Positions 1 through 8,739 of a DNA stretch of 64,000 bases are shown in pieces. A program made the position numbers and the translations under genes. Within the stretch, counting starts at the first letter, position 1, and every line of letters begins with the position of its first letter. The notes below the pieces were generated by a model, which did not search any database, was not told the DNA's origin, and was given only the letters and a program-made list of their open reading frames with translations. The stretch is from NCBI RefSeq assembly GCF_046195335.1, contig NZ_CP176093.1. One strand, 5' to 3'. This stretch comes from Methanospirillum lacunae. Lineage in GTDB: Archaea > Halobacteriota > Methanomicrobia > Methanomicrobiales > Methanospirillaceae.

Positions 1-3000
1 TTCCAGGATTTGATCATCTGGAAGGCCTATTCCATTATCAACATATTCCAGGTGAAATGAGTCTTCATCTGCTGACATATCGATTGTAATGATGCCCTTT
101 TTTCCTTTGGGAAAGGCATGTTTTAGTGAATTAGATATCATCTCGTTTATGATAAGGCTACAGGGTACAGCCTTGTCAATATCTAAATAAATTGACGAAA
201 TATTGAGATTAACAGTTATATCATCTTTTGTTACATTATAGGACTGGAACAGATAATCGATAATTTTCTTGATGTACAAACCATAATCTATGTGATCAAG
301 ATTATCTGACTGGTAAAGTTTTTCATGAATAAGGGCAAGTGAACGAATTCTGTTCTGACTCTCATTTAATAATTCAATGACAGCAGGATCTTTTAGGTTT
401 CGTGCCTGCATAAAAAGGAGACTTGAGATCACCTGCATATTATTTTTAACACGGTGATGTATCTCTTTTAGAAGTATCTCTTTTTCTCGGAGAGATTTAA
501 AAATTGTTTCATCATATTTCTTTTGTTCTGTAATATCACTAATGATTGTCCGCGACATAATATAATTCCCAGATTCGTCGTATATTGCAGATGCATTAAC
601 CTTTACAGGAAAAGTGGTCCCATCCTTTCTGACAAATGTCAATTCTAAATCTACTAAACTACCAGTCTTGATAAAAATCGGGAACGATATTTTAAACCTC
701 TCGAAACTTTCCGGTGTGAGTAACTGCTGGATATTCATCCTGTTAATGATTTCCTCTCTGGTATACATCAGCCATGAGAGTTCAGTATCGTTCATTCTGA
801 TAATCAATCCAGTTCCATCGAGTGAATGGTATCCGCATGGGGCATTATTGTAGAGATCATGAATTTCTCTGGTAATTCTTTGTCTCTCTTCCATTGCCTG
901 GTTAATATCAGTTATATCCTGAGAAGATCCAACAATTCTGCTTGAATCTCCTACTATATCACTGAAATATTCTATCTGTGCGAAAATAGTCCTTGTTTCA
1001 CCATTTGGCAGAATTATTCGATGTGTTACTGATCCCGATGACTTATCATGAATGGTTTTCCTTATCATGTCCAGGCTTTTTTCACGATCATCAGGATGTA
1101 CCCTAGTTAAGATTCTGTCATAATCAGGGGTTGTCGTATCTGGATCGTATCCAAATATCCGGAGAAGTTCTGGAGAACAGTGGAATTCATTAGTATTCAG
1201 GATTATGTCCCAGCTTCCATAGTGAGCAACATGCTGTGCTCTATCAAGTCGTTCCTGGTTTTCTTCAAGAATGGTTTTTATTTTGTCCAGTTCCTCATTT
1301 TTCCTGGTTAATTCGTGGGTTCGTTCCCTGACACGATTTTCAAGTTCTTCATAAGAATGAATAAGTTCATCCTCAATCAATTTTTTATCGGTTATATCCC
1401 GGTTTACTGCTCTCCGACCAAGAAAGATTCCATCTTTGTCATATACAGGGTAACAATGATGTGATATCCATTTTACCTCATTTTCTTTTGTGATTATACG
1501 GAAAAAAATTTCAACTTTTTCTGGATTAGTAAAGTTTTGAATGTGGATGTTATACATATCTCTGTCATCGGGGTGGATAATTTCTTCAAGAGTTATGTTT
1601 TTTAGGTAAAAATCTTCAGGATTATATCCACTTATACGATGAACTGATGGAGTAATATACTCAAATTCAAGATCTGGATTGATCAGGTATTCCCAGTCGT
1701 ACGTGTAATCAGCTAAATTTCTAAACTTTTCTTCACTTTTGAATAATTTTTCCTGACTTTTCAAAAGTTCCTCATAGTTATGTTTGATCTCTTCTTCTGA
1801 TGCACATAATTCTTCTAGTGCCGCTTCAAGTTCGGTATTTTTTTTAATCAACTCAAATTCAGACTTCTTCTGATCGGTAATGTTTACGGATAATACTGCA
1901 AGTCCTTCTTTTATTGGTTGAATCCGAAGGGTAAACCAGGAAGAAGCACCTGTTGGATATTTAAATTCATTCTCTATTATCTGGGGAATTTTGTTCTCTA
2001 ATGAATTTTTTAACGCTGCAAAGAGTGGTGTATTTTCAATTCCCGGAAACTTTTCTAAAAGGGTACTGTTCATAAGTTCTTCCCTTGAGTACCCACTTTG
2101 TTTTACTGCTTCATCATTGAGGTATAAATATCCAAAATCAGGAGTTAATATCTGGAACCCCTCTAGCATTGTATCTAAAACCCGGCGGTGACGCTCTTCG
2201 CTCTCCTGGAGTGCAGACTCAGTTATTTTTCTCTCACTGATGTCACGAACGACTCCAACCATGCCAGAAACTGCTCCATCTTCATTTTGTATGAGTGTTG
2301 TTACAACTTCAACCGGAACGATTGTACGGTCTTTTCGTTTGAGGTCAACAGTAAAGATCTCAACCCGTGATGAGGGGTCTCCAGACTCCATGGCCTTAAT
2401 CCGATCTGATAAATGAGTATCAATGGAATGAAAAGAATCCAGAGTCATAAGATCTTCGGGGGCCAGTACAAGAGTCTCTTTTGGTGTGTATCCGAGAAGA
2501 GAAAAAACCGAAGGACTGACATAGTTCATTCTTTTTGTGAATAGATCCATCGTCCATATGACATCTCCCGCATTTTCAGCTAGTAACCGATATTTTTGTT
2601 CAGTATCTTTCAATTGTGAAAATGCAGTTTCTGTAAGGTTCATGGAATAGAGTACTGCAAAACAGAGTCCTGATAATAGAAACAGAATAAACCCCAACAT
2701 AAGGATAAAAATGCCGTTCCAGGTGTTAGTGCGTTCCTGAAGTGACTCTCTTAATGCCAGATCAAGAAGATTTGCCTGCTGTTCAAGATTATACAGAGTA
2801 ACGCGAAGTTTTATCTGGAGGTTATCGTCATGAACAGAAGAACGCACCATTAAATTGAGTATATTTTTAAAATTCTCTACCTGGTCACGAAATAGGGCTG
2901 TGTGTGTAAGTTCATCATTCTTATATTGCGGGTGGTTTTTTTCTATTTCGTTGATTGTCTCTTCAAATGAGTCAATAGACTGATCAAGGAGGGCATATCC

Positions 3001-3255
3001 TTGTGATTTATCGTATGGAGAAGAAGTCTCTTCTCCCTGGGTAGTATGTAAAAACCCTTTGATCAGGTCGATACGTGCTGTTCCCAAAAGATCCAGATCA
3101 TTGGTTATATGTTTAATTTCATCCTGTTCATGATAATGAAGCCATGTGATGGAAAAACAGACAAAAATGGTAAAAAGGATCACTGCCCATATCCAAAACC
3201 GAGGACTTGTGACGAAGTGGGACACTCTTTTTATCAGATTAGGGAATTGTGTCAT
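1..3255 (-). CDS. Membrane sensor histidine kinase, five PAS domains (3' end outside window)
   Basis: Hand translation from the ATG at 3255 stays open to the left edge (1085 codons). It has a short cytoplasmic N-terminus, a membrane helix at about residues 19-39, an external helical segment, and a second helix at about 173-200. PAS domains follow at roughly 215-330, 350-460, 505-620, 665-780 and 790-905. A HisKA_2-type motif HHRVKNNMQVISS lies around His933/His934. The ATPase domain begins after residue 1000 and reaches a G1-like DNGIGLPDD box at the edge. Known role of the family: autophosphorylating kinase of a two-component system. The gene begins 3 nt after the solute-binding gene and is third in an operon with a response regulator. 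The ligand is unknown; the adjacent binding protein is the obvious candidate sensor partner. The C-terminal end of the ATPase domain is outside the window. Confidence 0.9.
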   Translation of the reverse strand, partial: MTQFPNLIKRVSHFVTSPRFWIWAVILFTIFVCFSITWLHYHEQDEIKHITNDLDLLGTARIDLIKGFLHTTQGEETSSPYDKSQGYALLDQSIDSFEETINEIEKNHPQYKNDELTHTALFRDQVENFKNILNLMVRSSVHDDNLQIKLRVTLYNLEQQANLLDLALRESLQERTNTWNGIFILMLGFILFLLSGLCFAVLYSMNLTETAFSQLKDTEQKYRLLAENAGDVIWTMDLFTKRMNYVSPSVFSLLGYTPKETLVLAPEDLMTLDSFHSIDTHLSDRIKAMESGDPSSRVEIFTVDLKRKDRTIVPVEVVTTLIQNEDGAVSGMVGVVRDISERKITESALQESEERHRRVLDTMLEGFQILTPDFGYLYLNDEAVKQSGYSREELMNSTLLEKFPGIENTPLFAALKNSLENKIPQIIENEFKYPTGASSWFTLRIQPIKEGLAVLSVNITDQKKSEFELIKKNTELEAALEELCASEEEIKHNYEELLKSQEKLFKSEEKFRNLADYTYDWEYLINPDLEFEYITPSVHRISGYNPEDFYLKNITLEEIIHPDDRDMYNIHIQNFTNPEKVEIFFRIITKENEVKWISHHCYPVYDKDGIFLGRRAVNRDITDKKLIEDELIHSYEELENRVRERTHELTRKNEELDKIKTILEENQERLDRAQHVAHYGSWDIILNTNEFHCSPELLRIFGYDPDTTTPDYDRILTRVHPDDREKSLDMIRKTIHDKSSGSVTHRIILPNGETRTIFAQIEYFSDIVGDSSRIVGSSQDITDINQAMEERQRITREIHDLYNNAPCGYHSLDGTGLIIRMNDTELSWLMYTREEIINRMNIQQLLTPESFERFKISFPIFIKTGSLVDLELTFVRKDGTTFPVKVNASAIYDESGNYIMSRTIISDITEQKKYDETIFKSLREKEILLKEIHHRVKNNMQVISSLLFMQARNLKDPAVIELLNESQNRIRSLALIHEKLYQSDNLDHIDYGLYIKKIIDYLFQSYNVTKDDITVNLNISSIYLDIDKAVPCSLIINEMISNSLKHAFPKGKKGIITIDMSADEDSFHLEYVDNGIGLPDDQILE

Positions 3256-3258
3256 TTT

Positions 3259-4119
3259 TCACCTCGAGAGATACAGGAGGAATTCTTTTTCCGGCATTTC
3301 ATCTCTTAAAACACCAAATCTCCTGACGAGATCAAGATGATTATCACTCCCAATATACTCTTTCATTGCATTATTCCAGGCAGAAAGCAGTGTTTTATCT
3401 TCTTTTCTGAATCCAAAAGCTCCATAGCCGTATGATTTGAGCCCTGGTATATCACTCTGAACAAATGGCTGAGCTTCTTCTACGACTCCCGGGGGTGAAT
3501 GGGACGCAAGCCAACGAATGGAGGGGGTTGACAGGGCAAACCCTGTAGAATACCCAGTTTCTACCGATGAACGACCTGTAGGAGTATCCGGAACCATAAT
3601 TAGCCTCTCTTCAGGCATACCAAGTTCTAGAAATGCGGTTTGTTCAACTGAACCGGCAAGAACTGAAATAATAACATCTTTTTTGTCTACTGCCTCTTTG
3701 TACGAATGAATATCTGAAGGATTTCCAGATTTGACCAGTAATCCCTGGTTTACCTTGAACGAAGGTGATGAAAATGAGATTCGTTTCAACCTTTCATCAG
3801 TTATGAACATCCCGGCGGCAATAACATCAATCCTTCCTGCTTCCAGTTCAGATATGAGTGAGCCAAATTCTGTCTGTCTCCAGGTAACACAGGGTATACC
3901 GAGTTTTTCAACAATTCTTTGTGCAACTTCCGGTGATTCACCGGTAATATTGATACCTGATACATAGGCATATGGTGGTTCCACAGCATAGCCGATGGTG
4001 ATACAATTATGTTGATGATCACTCAGGGAGGTATCAATTCCTGACTGATACTGAATGTATCCGATGACGCTGGCGGTGAAAAGAATGATTACAACCGGGA
4101 TTAGGTACCTGGGATCCAT
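3259..4119 (-). CDS. Extracytoplasmic solute-binding protein, family 3 (SBP_bac_3)
   Basis: This 286-residue protein has one N-terminal hydrophobic stretch (about residues 7-21), which could be a signal or an anchor. It then shows a family 3 binding fold: a first strand ending in a GYAVEPPYAYV-type segment, the AGRIDVIAAGMFITDER segment, and a second lobe with VLAGSVEQTAF. Proteins of this fold bind amino acids or other small polar ligands outside the cell. No ABC permease or ATPase is adjacent. The gene sits between a response regulator and a membrane histidine kinase, spaced 22 nt and 3 nt from them. I infer that it feeds ligand information to the kinase rather than to a transporter. There is no visible lipobox, and the ligand cannot be predicted. 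Confidence 0.85.
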   Translation of the reverse strand: MDPRYLIPVVIILFTASVIGYIQYQSGIDTSLSDHQHNCITIGYAVEPPYAYVSGINITGESPEVAQRIVEKLGIPCVTWRQTEFGSLISELEAGRIDVIAAGMFITDERLKRISFSSPSFKVNQGLLVKSGNPSDIHSYKEAVDKKDVIISVLAGSVEQTAFLELGMPEERLIMVPDTPTGRSSVETGYSTGFALSTPSIRWLASHSPPGVVEEAQPFVQSDIPGLKSYGYGAFGFRKEDKTLLSAWNNAMKEYIGSDNHLDLVRRFGVLRDEMPEKEFLLYLSR

Positions 4120-4141
4120 TTTATTTGATAATTACATATGG

Positions 4142-5155
4142 TCAGTTGATTTTCTTCCCATGACCATAGTGTTTGAGCAGAAAATTCCGGACTACTTCTG
4201 ACTGAGCCCATCCGCGGTCAAGCTGGCTGACCAGATTGTCAATTACCATAACCTGCTTCATTATCTCATCATTCTGTTTTGATTCAGTGAGAGAAGCAGC
4301 CGCAATAATAATTGCAAGTGGGTTTCTTATCCGGTCATTTAGTATCTGGAATTGTTCCATGTTATGTTCTATCTGAACAATTCCCTTCTTTTCTATCTCT
4401 TTTTCGATCTTGATCATCTGGGTTACATCATGGAGCAGGACAATGACCTGGAAAACACCGATATCTGTAGAAATCGGGATAATCGAACAATCAAACCAGG
4501 CCTCTTCATTGTCGAGGAAAAAATGATACGTTGAATTTATTGATCGGTTATTTTCAAAAACCTCTTCTATATCCTCCTTTAAAATTTCATAGAGTTCATC
4601 TGGCACTATTTCGACAAAATTCTCAACTCCGGGAGTATAATCAGATAAGTGAAGTTTCTTTTTTGCTTGGTTATTGAGAAATGCTATGGATTTATCCCGG
4701 TTTAGTATAAGGATGGCATCTTCAGTTAGTTCTGCTATGGTCCGGTATCGCCTTTCACTTTCTATTAGTGCTTTTTCCATCGAGTACTTATAAAGAGCCA
4801 TCTGGATAGTCGTGTTTAGTGCCCGCTCATCAAGAGGTTTAATAAGGTAACCGAAGGGCTCTGACTGAATGGCTTTCTGAATTGTACCTTCATCTGAATG
4901 GGCTGTAAGAAAGATTATTGGGATGGTAAGTTTTTTTCGAATTATTTCTGCAGCTTCTATCCCGTTAATTTTCCCTCGTAATGTGATATCCATGATCATG
5001 ATATCTGGGAGGAGTTTTTCTGCTTGAAGGATAGCTTCTTCGCCGGTATCAAGAACTTCTAATACTTCGTACTTCAGATCTTCAAGACGTGCCCGGATTT
5101 CTAGACCTGTTACAAATTCATCTTCAACAACGAGAATTCGGACATGATTGTTCAT
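4142..5155 (-). CDS. Response regulator: receiver, PAS, degenerate HisKA-like tail
   Basis: The receiver domain occupies residues 1-120. It has the acidic pair E11/D12, phosphoacceptor Asp56 in IMIMDITL, the T/A switch at LTAHSD and Lys106 in IKPL. A PAS domain follows at about 135-255. The final segment resembles the dimerisation helix of a HisKA domain (LNDRIRNPLAIII), but Asp stands where the phosphorylatable His of the usual SHELRTPL-type motif would be, and no ATPase domain follows. There is no DNA-binding domain. It is the first gene of an operon with the solute-binding protein and histidine kinase. I expect it to receive phosphate from that kinase and act through protein contacts. Confidence 0.88.
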   Translation of the reverse strand: MNNHVRILVVEDEFVTGLEIRARLEDLKYEVLEVLDTGEEAILQAEKLLPDIMIMDITLRGKINGIEAAEIIRKKLTIPIIFLTAHSDEGTIQKAIQSEPFGYLIKPLDERALNTTIQMALYKYSMEKALIESERRYRTIAELTEDAILILNRDKSIAFLNNQAKKKLHLSDYTPGVENFVEIVPDELYEILKEDIEEVFENNRSINSTYHFFLDNEEAWFDCSIIPISTDIGVFQVIVLLHDVTQMIKIEKEIEKKGIVQIEHNMEQFQILNDRIRNPLAIIIAAASLTESKQNDEIMKQVMVIDNLVSQLDRGWAQSEVVRNFLLKHYGHGKKIN

Positions 5156-5481
5156 TCAATATCTACCCGTAACCGGTGAGAGGTTACATATTCATCGCAT
5201 CGGTTTATTCTTCATTGATCGTATTAATAATTTGTAATATGATTGCACACCTCCTAAATAGTGTGAATATTAGGCAGTTCCTTGATAATCGTGCTTCATA
5301 CGTATTTTTTTGAGTGAGTGAAGTTCGGTAAATCCACATTATTCGAGAAACATTTGAATTAACTGGTAGGATATCCCGGATGAGATTATTTGAATAATAA
5401 TGTAATATATTCCTTTACTCTGTAAGGAATCGTCTACAATCAATTATCCTTCTCCGAACAGTTTTTTTTGATGGACAGGTA
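5156..5481. other. Divergent intergenic region, 326 bp
   Basis: AT-rich spacer between the two-component operon (minus strand) and an acetyltransferase (plus strand), so it must hold both promoters. A short inverted repeat, CCTAA with TTAGG, lies near 5250-5275. No coding or RNA gene was recognised. Confidence 0.4.
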
Positions 5482-5994
5482 ATGGTTTGTATGAATAAAA
5501 ACTCTGATGTACTTTTCAGGACTGCTTCACATGATGATGTTGATGATCTCGCAAAGCATCATCGGAAAATGTTTGAGGAAATTTGGATTAATAGGAAAAT
5601 ACCCTTTAATCCGGTGATGATGGAGAAAATGGAGTCCAATTATATTAAAAAACTGGTAGATGAGTTCCGGTCCGGGTCCTGTCATGCCTGGATCATTTGC
5701 CGAAATGAACAGGTACTCTCAAGTGGGGCACTGAGTGTTTGTTCATATGTCCCGGTTCCTCATGATCCTTCACCAAATATTGCTTTTCTCCATAGTATCT
5801 ATACTGAACCGGAAGAGAGGGGCAAGGGATATGCCAGAATAATAACAAAGGAAGCGATAGATTATTGCCAAAAAAACCATATCATTCGATTATACCTTTT
5901 TGCCAGTGAAACAGGGAAAATCATATATGAGAAAGAAGGATTTGTGTCTGTTGATAATGTAATGATGAAACTGATTAAATCAAAGATTTCATGA
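5482..5994 (+). CDS. GNAT-family N-acetyltransferase
   Basis: A 170-residue GNAT protein. The acetyl-CoA-binding motif A is visible as EPEERGKGYARIITKEAI (the R/Q-x-x-G-x-G/A signature), after strand 4 (IAFLHSIYT). Strand 5 and the final fold element read LFASETGKIIYEKEGF. Family role: transfer of an acetyl group from acetyl-CoA to an amine; the substrate is not predictable. Two in-frame ATGs lie at 5482 and 5491. An AGGT at 5477-5480 sits better before the second, so the protein may be three residues shorter. It appears monocistronic. Confidence 0.85.
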   Translation: MVCMNKNSDVLFRTASHDDVDDLAKHHRKMFEEIWINRKIPFNPVMMEKMESNYIKKLVDEFRSGSCHAWIICRNEQVLSSGALSVCSYVPVPHDPSPNIAFLHSIYTEPEERGKGYARIITKEAIDYCQKNHIIRLYLFASETGKIIYEKEGFVSVDNVMMKLIKSKIS

Positions 5995-6110
5995 GGTGAT
6001 AATTTCACATTTGATATCAGACCTATAAACAATCGCACTCTTTTTTTAGATTAGAATACTTCACTAAGTGGTTTTATCAGCTGTTGATCTCCTTACGATA
6101 CTATTTTATA

Positions 6111-6130
6111 GTCAACATTCGTATGTTGAC
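6111..6130. promoter_or_regulatory. Palindromic operator at start of HTH regulator
   Basis: A perfect inverted repeat, GTCAACAT-4 nt-ATGTTGAC, ends 2 nt before the ATG at 6133. An A/T-rich TATA-like run (CTATTTTATA, 6101-6110) directly precedes it. Its position is what one would expect for repression by the regulator encoded just downstream. The dyad is seen; autoregulation is inferred. Confidence 0.6.
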
Positions 6131-6132
6131 GT

Positions 6133-6579
6133 ATGCATCTGCCAACTGATGACAAACAGTTCGGATTCTGGGCAATGAGAAGGAGGGGTATTCCCAACAT
6201 TACTATTGCCAATCTGCTTGGAATATCACGGCAGGCGGTATCCCGTGGTCTTTTGACAATGGATAAGAAGATCGACCTGTCACTTAAGGAGATGGCAGAT
6301 GCAAATCAGATTGTTGTTGAGAAAATTAACCTTGAACATGGGATCCTTGTTGGAAAATCAATCCCTTTCAATGCAGAAGCTATCATCTTTGTTTCAGAAA
6401 AACACGGTGTCCAGGTCTGGTACAAACATGAAGGAGACTGTGATTCATGCCAACTTTTCAAGGACTGTATCGAGTTGATCTGGGATTACTCAAAAGAACT
6501 TGGAATTACCATGGAAACGACAGATAATCCTACACTAATGGCAGATGAACTCTTTGAAAAGGTGAAAAAACTGATATGA
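6133..6579 (+). CDS. Tfx-like HTH transcriptional regulator with Cys cluster
   Basis: A 148-residue protein with an N-terminal helix-turn-helix (about residues 10-40, RGIPNITIANLLGISRQAVS). It resembles the sigma-70 region 4/Tfx type of archaeal DNA-binding domain. The C-terminal half holds a GDCDSCQLFKDC segment with three cysteines in C-x2-C-x4-C spacing, which could bind a metal or sense redox state. Its start lies 2 nt after a 20-bp palindrome. Its stop overlaps the next gene's start (ATGA at 6576-6579), so it is translationally coupled to an SdpI-like membrane protein. It probably controls its own operon. The Tfx assignment is tentative. Confidence 0.75.
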   Translation: MHLPTDDKQFGFWAMRRRGIPNITIANLLGISRQAVSRGLLTMDKKIDLSLKEMADANQIVVEKINLEHGILVGKSIPFNAEAIIFVSEKHGVQVWYKHEGDCDSCQLFKDCIELIWDYSKELGITMETTDNPTLMADELFEKVKKLI

Positions 6580-7352
6580 GCAGAATTTTTCAGATGCTCA
6601 ATTCCTGGGCTGGCTGGTGTCCTCGCAAAGACACGCAGACGGGCAGTGCTGGAGGCTCTGCAAGTACACAAGATAATCCATCTTCAGGGATAAATGGTCC
6701 GATGCAAAAAAGAGTGACATTATTTCGATACCTGACATGGTTCATGGTGTGGCTGTCATATCTGGTACCTCTGATAGCACTCAGGTATCTTCCTGATCAG
6801 ATACCTGTACATTGGAACCTGTTTGGAGTCGCAGATCGGTTTGAAGGGAAATTCCCCGGTGTTTTCTGGTACCCGGTGGTGGTGACACTTACTACCCTTT
6901 TCCTTTCTGTTCTTCCCCGGATTGAAAAATTGAGATCAGGGCTTGAAAAATCAAAAGATATCTACCAGATTGTAATCTTTTCCGTGGTAGCGCTTCTCGT
7001 TGCAATGGAAGTGATCACGACGCTTACAGCACTTGGGACCGGGATCCGAATTGAGGTAGTACTGCCTATGCTATTTGGACTGCTTTTTATTGTTCTTGGC
7101 AGTTTTATGCCGTATATCAAAAGAAACCCAGTCATGGGTATTCGCCTCCCCTGGACACTCTCTGATGATGAGGTCTGGAGAAGATCACATGAGCGGGGAG
7201 GACCGGCGTTTGTAATTGCAGGTGCTATTATGGTTGTTTTCAGTCCGATTGCCGGGTTATGGGCAATACTTCTGATGTTGATTCTTGTAATCGGTGTGTC
7301 TGTATGGGTTGTTATTGATTCATACAAACTGTCACGCCTGCAGGTAATGTGA
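6576..7352 (+). CDS. SdpI-like membrane protein (DUF1648 + SdpI)
   Basis: A 258-residue membrane protein. After an unusual soluble leader of about 45 residues with a GWCP motif, it has a DUF1648 segment (LPDQIPVHWNLFGVADRFEG, about residues 71-90) in the first hairpin. Several membrane helices follow, then an SdpI-type segment, MGIRLPWTLSDDEVWRRSH. In Bacillus, SdpI gives immunity to the SdpC toxin and signals to a repressor; archaeal relatives are uncharacterised. The gene overlaps the upstream HTH regulator by 4 nt. A regulator-plus-SdpI arrangement echoes sdpRI, although this regulator is not ArsR-like. Function here is inferred only. Confidence 0.78.
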   Translation: MSRIFQMLNSWAGWCPRKDTQTGSAGGSASTQDNPSSGINGPMQKRVTLFRYLTWFMVWLSYLVPLIALRYLPDQIPVHWNLFGVADRFEGKFPGVFWYPVVVTLTTLFLSVLPRIEKLRSGLEKSKDIYQIVIFSVVALLVAMEVITTLTALGTGIRIEVVLPMLFGLLFIVLGSFMPYIKRNPVMGIRLPWTLSDDEVWRRSHERGGPAFVIAGAIMVVFSPIAGLWAILLMLILVIGVSVWVVIDSYKLSRLQVM

Positions 7353-7362
7353 AGGAGATATC

Positions 7363-7398
7363 ATGAAATTATGCAAATTTTCCAGGATAAGCCTATGA
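7363..7398 (+). CDS. Possible 11-codon leader peptide
   Basis: A GGAG ribosome site (7354-7357) lies 5 nt before an ATG that opens an 11-codon frame (MKLCKFSRISL). Its stop overlaps, as ATGA at 7395-7398, an in-frame ATG of the next membrane-protein gene. The arrangement would couple translation of that gene from its second Met. Whether the peptide itself matters is unknown. Confidence 0.35.
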   Translation: MKLCKFSRISL

Positions 7399-7979
7399 AA
7401 ACAGACCCGGTAACAACCGGATGGTGTCCAAACAATGGAGTTGCACTGAAACCGAAAGAGAGGAATGGATGTATGGATTATATTACACAACTTAAGGCAA
7501 CAGGTCCACATGAGGGAACTGGTGGTTCTGTTCTCTACTCACATTGCCAGGTGGGTGGTGTGCAGATCTGGGCAAGTATCGCTGCAATTGTCATTATTAT
7601 GACAACAAGTTTCTTTGTTCCTGAGATTCTGGCATTATTTTTAATTGTAACACTGTTTCTTGGTCTATCGCTTCTGTTGTTCTCAACACTTACTGTTGAA
7701 GTCAGAAGTGATGCAATCTGGATCCTGTTTGGTCCGGTTCATCTGATCAGGAAAAAAATTCCACTGGAGAACATTCTGGATTTTTCCAGGGTAGATACTC
7801 CATGGTATTATGGATGGGGAATCAGGTACATAAAAAACGGAACCCTTTACAATATTTCCGGATATGAAGGGGTTGAGATTACTCTTCCCGGGACAAGGCG
7901 GATTCGGATTGGCACAGATGACCGGGAAGGATTGGTAGAAGCGATTGAGGCGGTAACCGGAATGTCACCTTCAGGATAA
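7371..7979 (+). CDS. Membrane protein with GWCP leader and PH-like domain
   Basis: A protein of 202 residues from the ATG at 7371, or 194 from the ATG at 7395, which overlaps the stop of a short leader frame that has the only good ribosome site. The N-terminal soluble segment contains TGWCPNNG, the same GWCP motif as the preceding protein. Two membrane helices follow (about residues 67-105). A cytoplasmic beta-rich domain then reads VEVRSDAIWILFGPVHLIRKKIP and onwards, resembling bacterial PH-like membrane proteins. It is the third gene of the HTH/SdpI-like operon, 18 nt after the second. The function is unknown; a membrane partner of the SdpI-like protein is plausible. Confidence 0.7.
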   Translation: MQIFQDKPMKTDPVTTGWCPNNGVALKPKERNGCMDYITQLKATGPHEGTGGSVLYSHCQVGGVQIWASIAAIVIIMTTSFFVPEILALFLIVTLFLGLSLLLFSTLTVEVRSDAIWILFGPVHLIRKKIPLENILDFSRVDTPWYYGWGIRYIKNGTLYNISGYEGVEITLPGTRRIRIGTDDREGLVEAIEAVTGMSPSG

Positions 7980-8156
7980 TTCTGATTCCAGGAGTTAATC
8001 ATTTTTTCAACAAAATAATTACGATCCATTTTGACAAAAATTGAATCATATTATCCTGAATCGAAATTAAGTTCGTATAATTCTGGAGATGGATTACAGT
8101 TCACCTTTCCTGATATCATAATTTGGTTTTGAATGCCTTGTATCCGGTAATCATAG

Positions 8157-8627
8157 TTAATCAGATGGGTTATCTCTTCGATCCACCACCTGCCACCGGT
8201 AATGCTCTTTTCTCATATCAAACCAATCAGATGGACCCACCCGGTTTATGAGGTCGAGGTGTTCGTCGATGTGGGGATGAATCGTTCGAAGACGATCAAG
8301 AAGTGTACAATCTTTGCGGTTTTCACATTCCCAGCACCCGGAAAAACCCTTTTCCCCTGCACAAACCCGTATGGTGCAGTTGGGTTTGCCCCCTTCAAGT
8401 TGGCACGGGCGGTTACACTTGAGTTTTCTGATCTGATCCAGTACGACAAGAAACGTTGAATAGTCATTAAAATGTTCATTTGTTTCTGATTTTAGTTCTG
8501 CATACTGTTCAAACTGTATATCCTGCAATTTTTTATCCAGTGAATCTATCAGGGAAAATAGTTCTGAATCTGAAGGTATGCAATCTGAACAGCACAGGCC
8601 ACAAAATGATGTCAGGTTTGAATTCAT
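8157..8627 (-). CDS. DUF3795-type cysteine-rich protein
   Basis: A 156-residue protein starting with the SFCGLCCSDCIPSDSEL pattern typical of DUF3795. Later cysteines occur in LKCNRPCQLEGGKPNCTIRVC and GCWECENRKDC. Proteins of this family are common in methanogens and anaerobic bacteria; they probably bind zinc or another metal and have no established role. It has no membrane segment. It lies 112 nt downstream of the methyltransferase gene on the same strand, so the two may be co-transcribed. Confidence 0.75.
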   Translation of the reverse strand: MNSNLTSFCGLCCSDCIPSDSELFSLIDSLDKKLQDIQFEQYAELKSETNEHFNDYSTFLVVLDQIRKLKCNRPCQLEGGKPNCTIRVCAGEKGFSGCWECENRKDCTLLDRLRTIHPHIDEHLDLINRVGPSDWFDMRKEHYRWQVVDRRDNPSD

Positions 8628-8739
8628 TGCTGGTTTCGTGAATTTCTCAAGACACTTTTATTTTATTTTATTGATCTGGTATGAAGTCTCTGACTTTGTC
8701 ATGGGTAGTAGTATCGAAATATTGATTGTCTATAATTCT

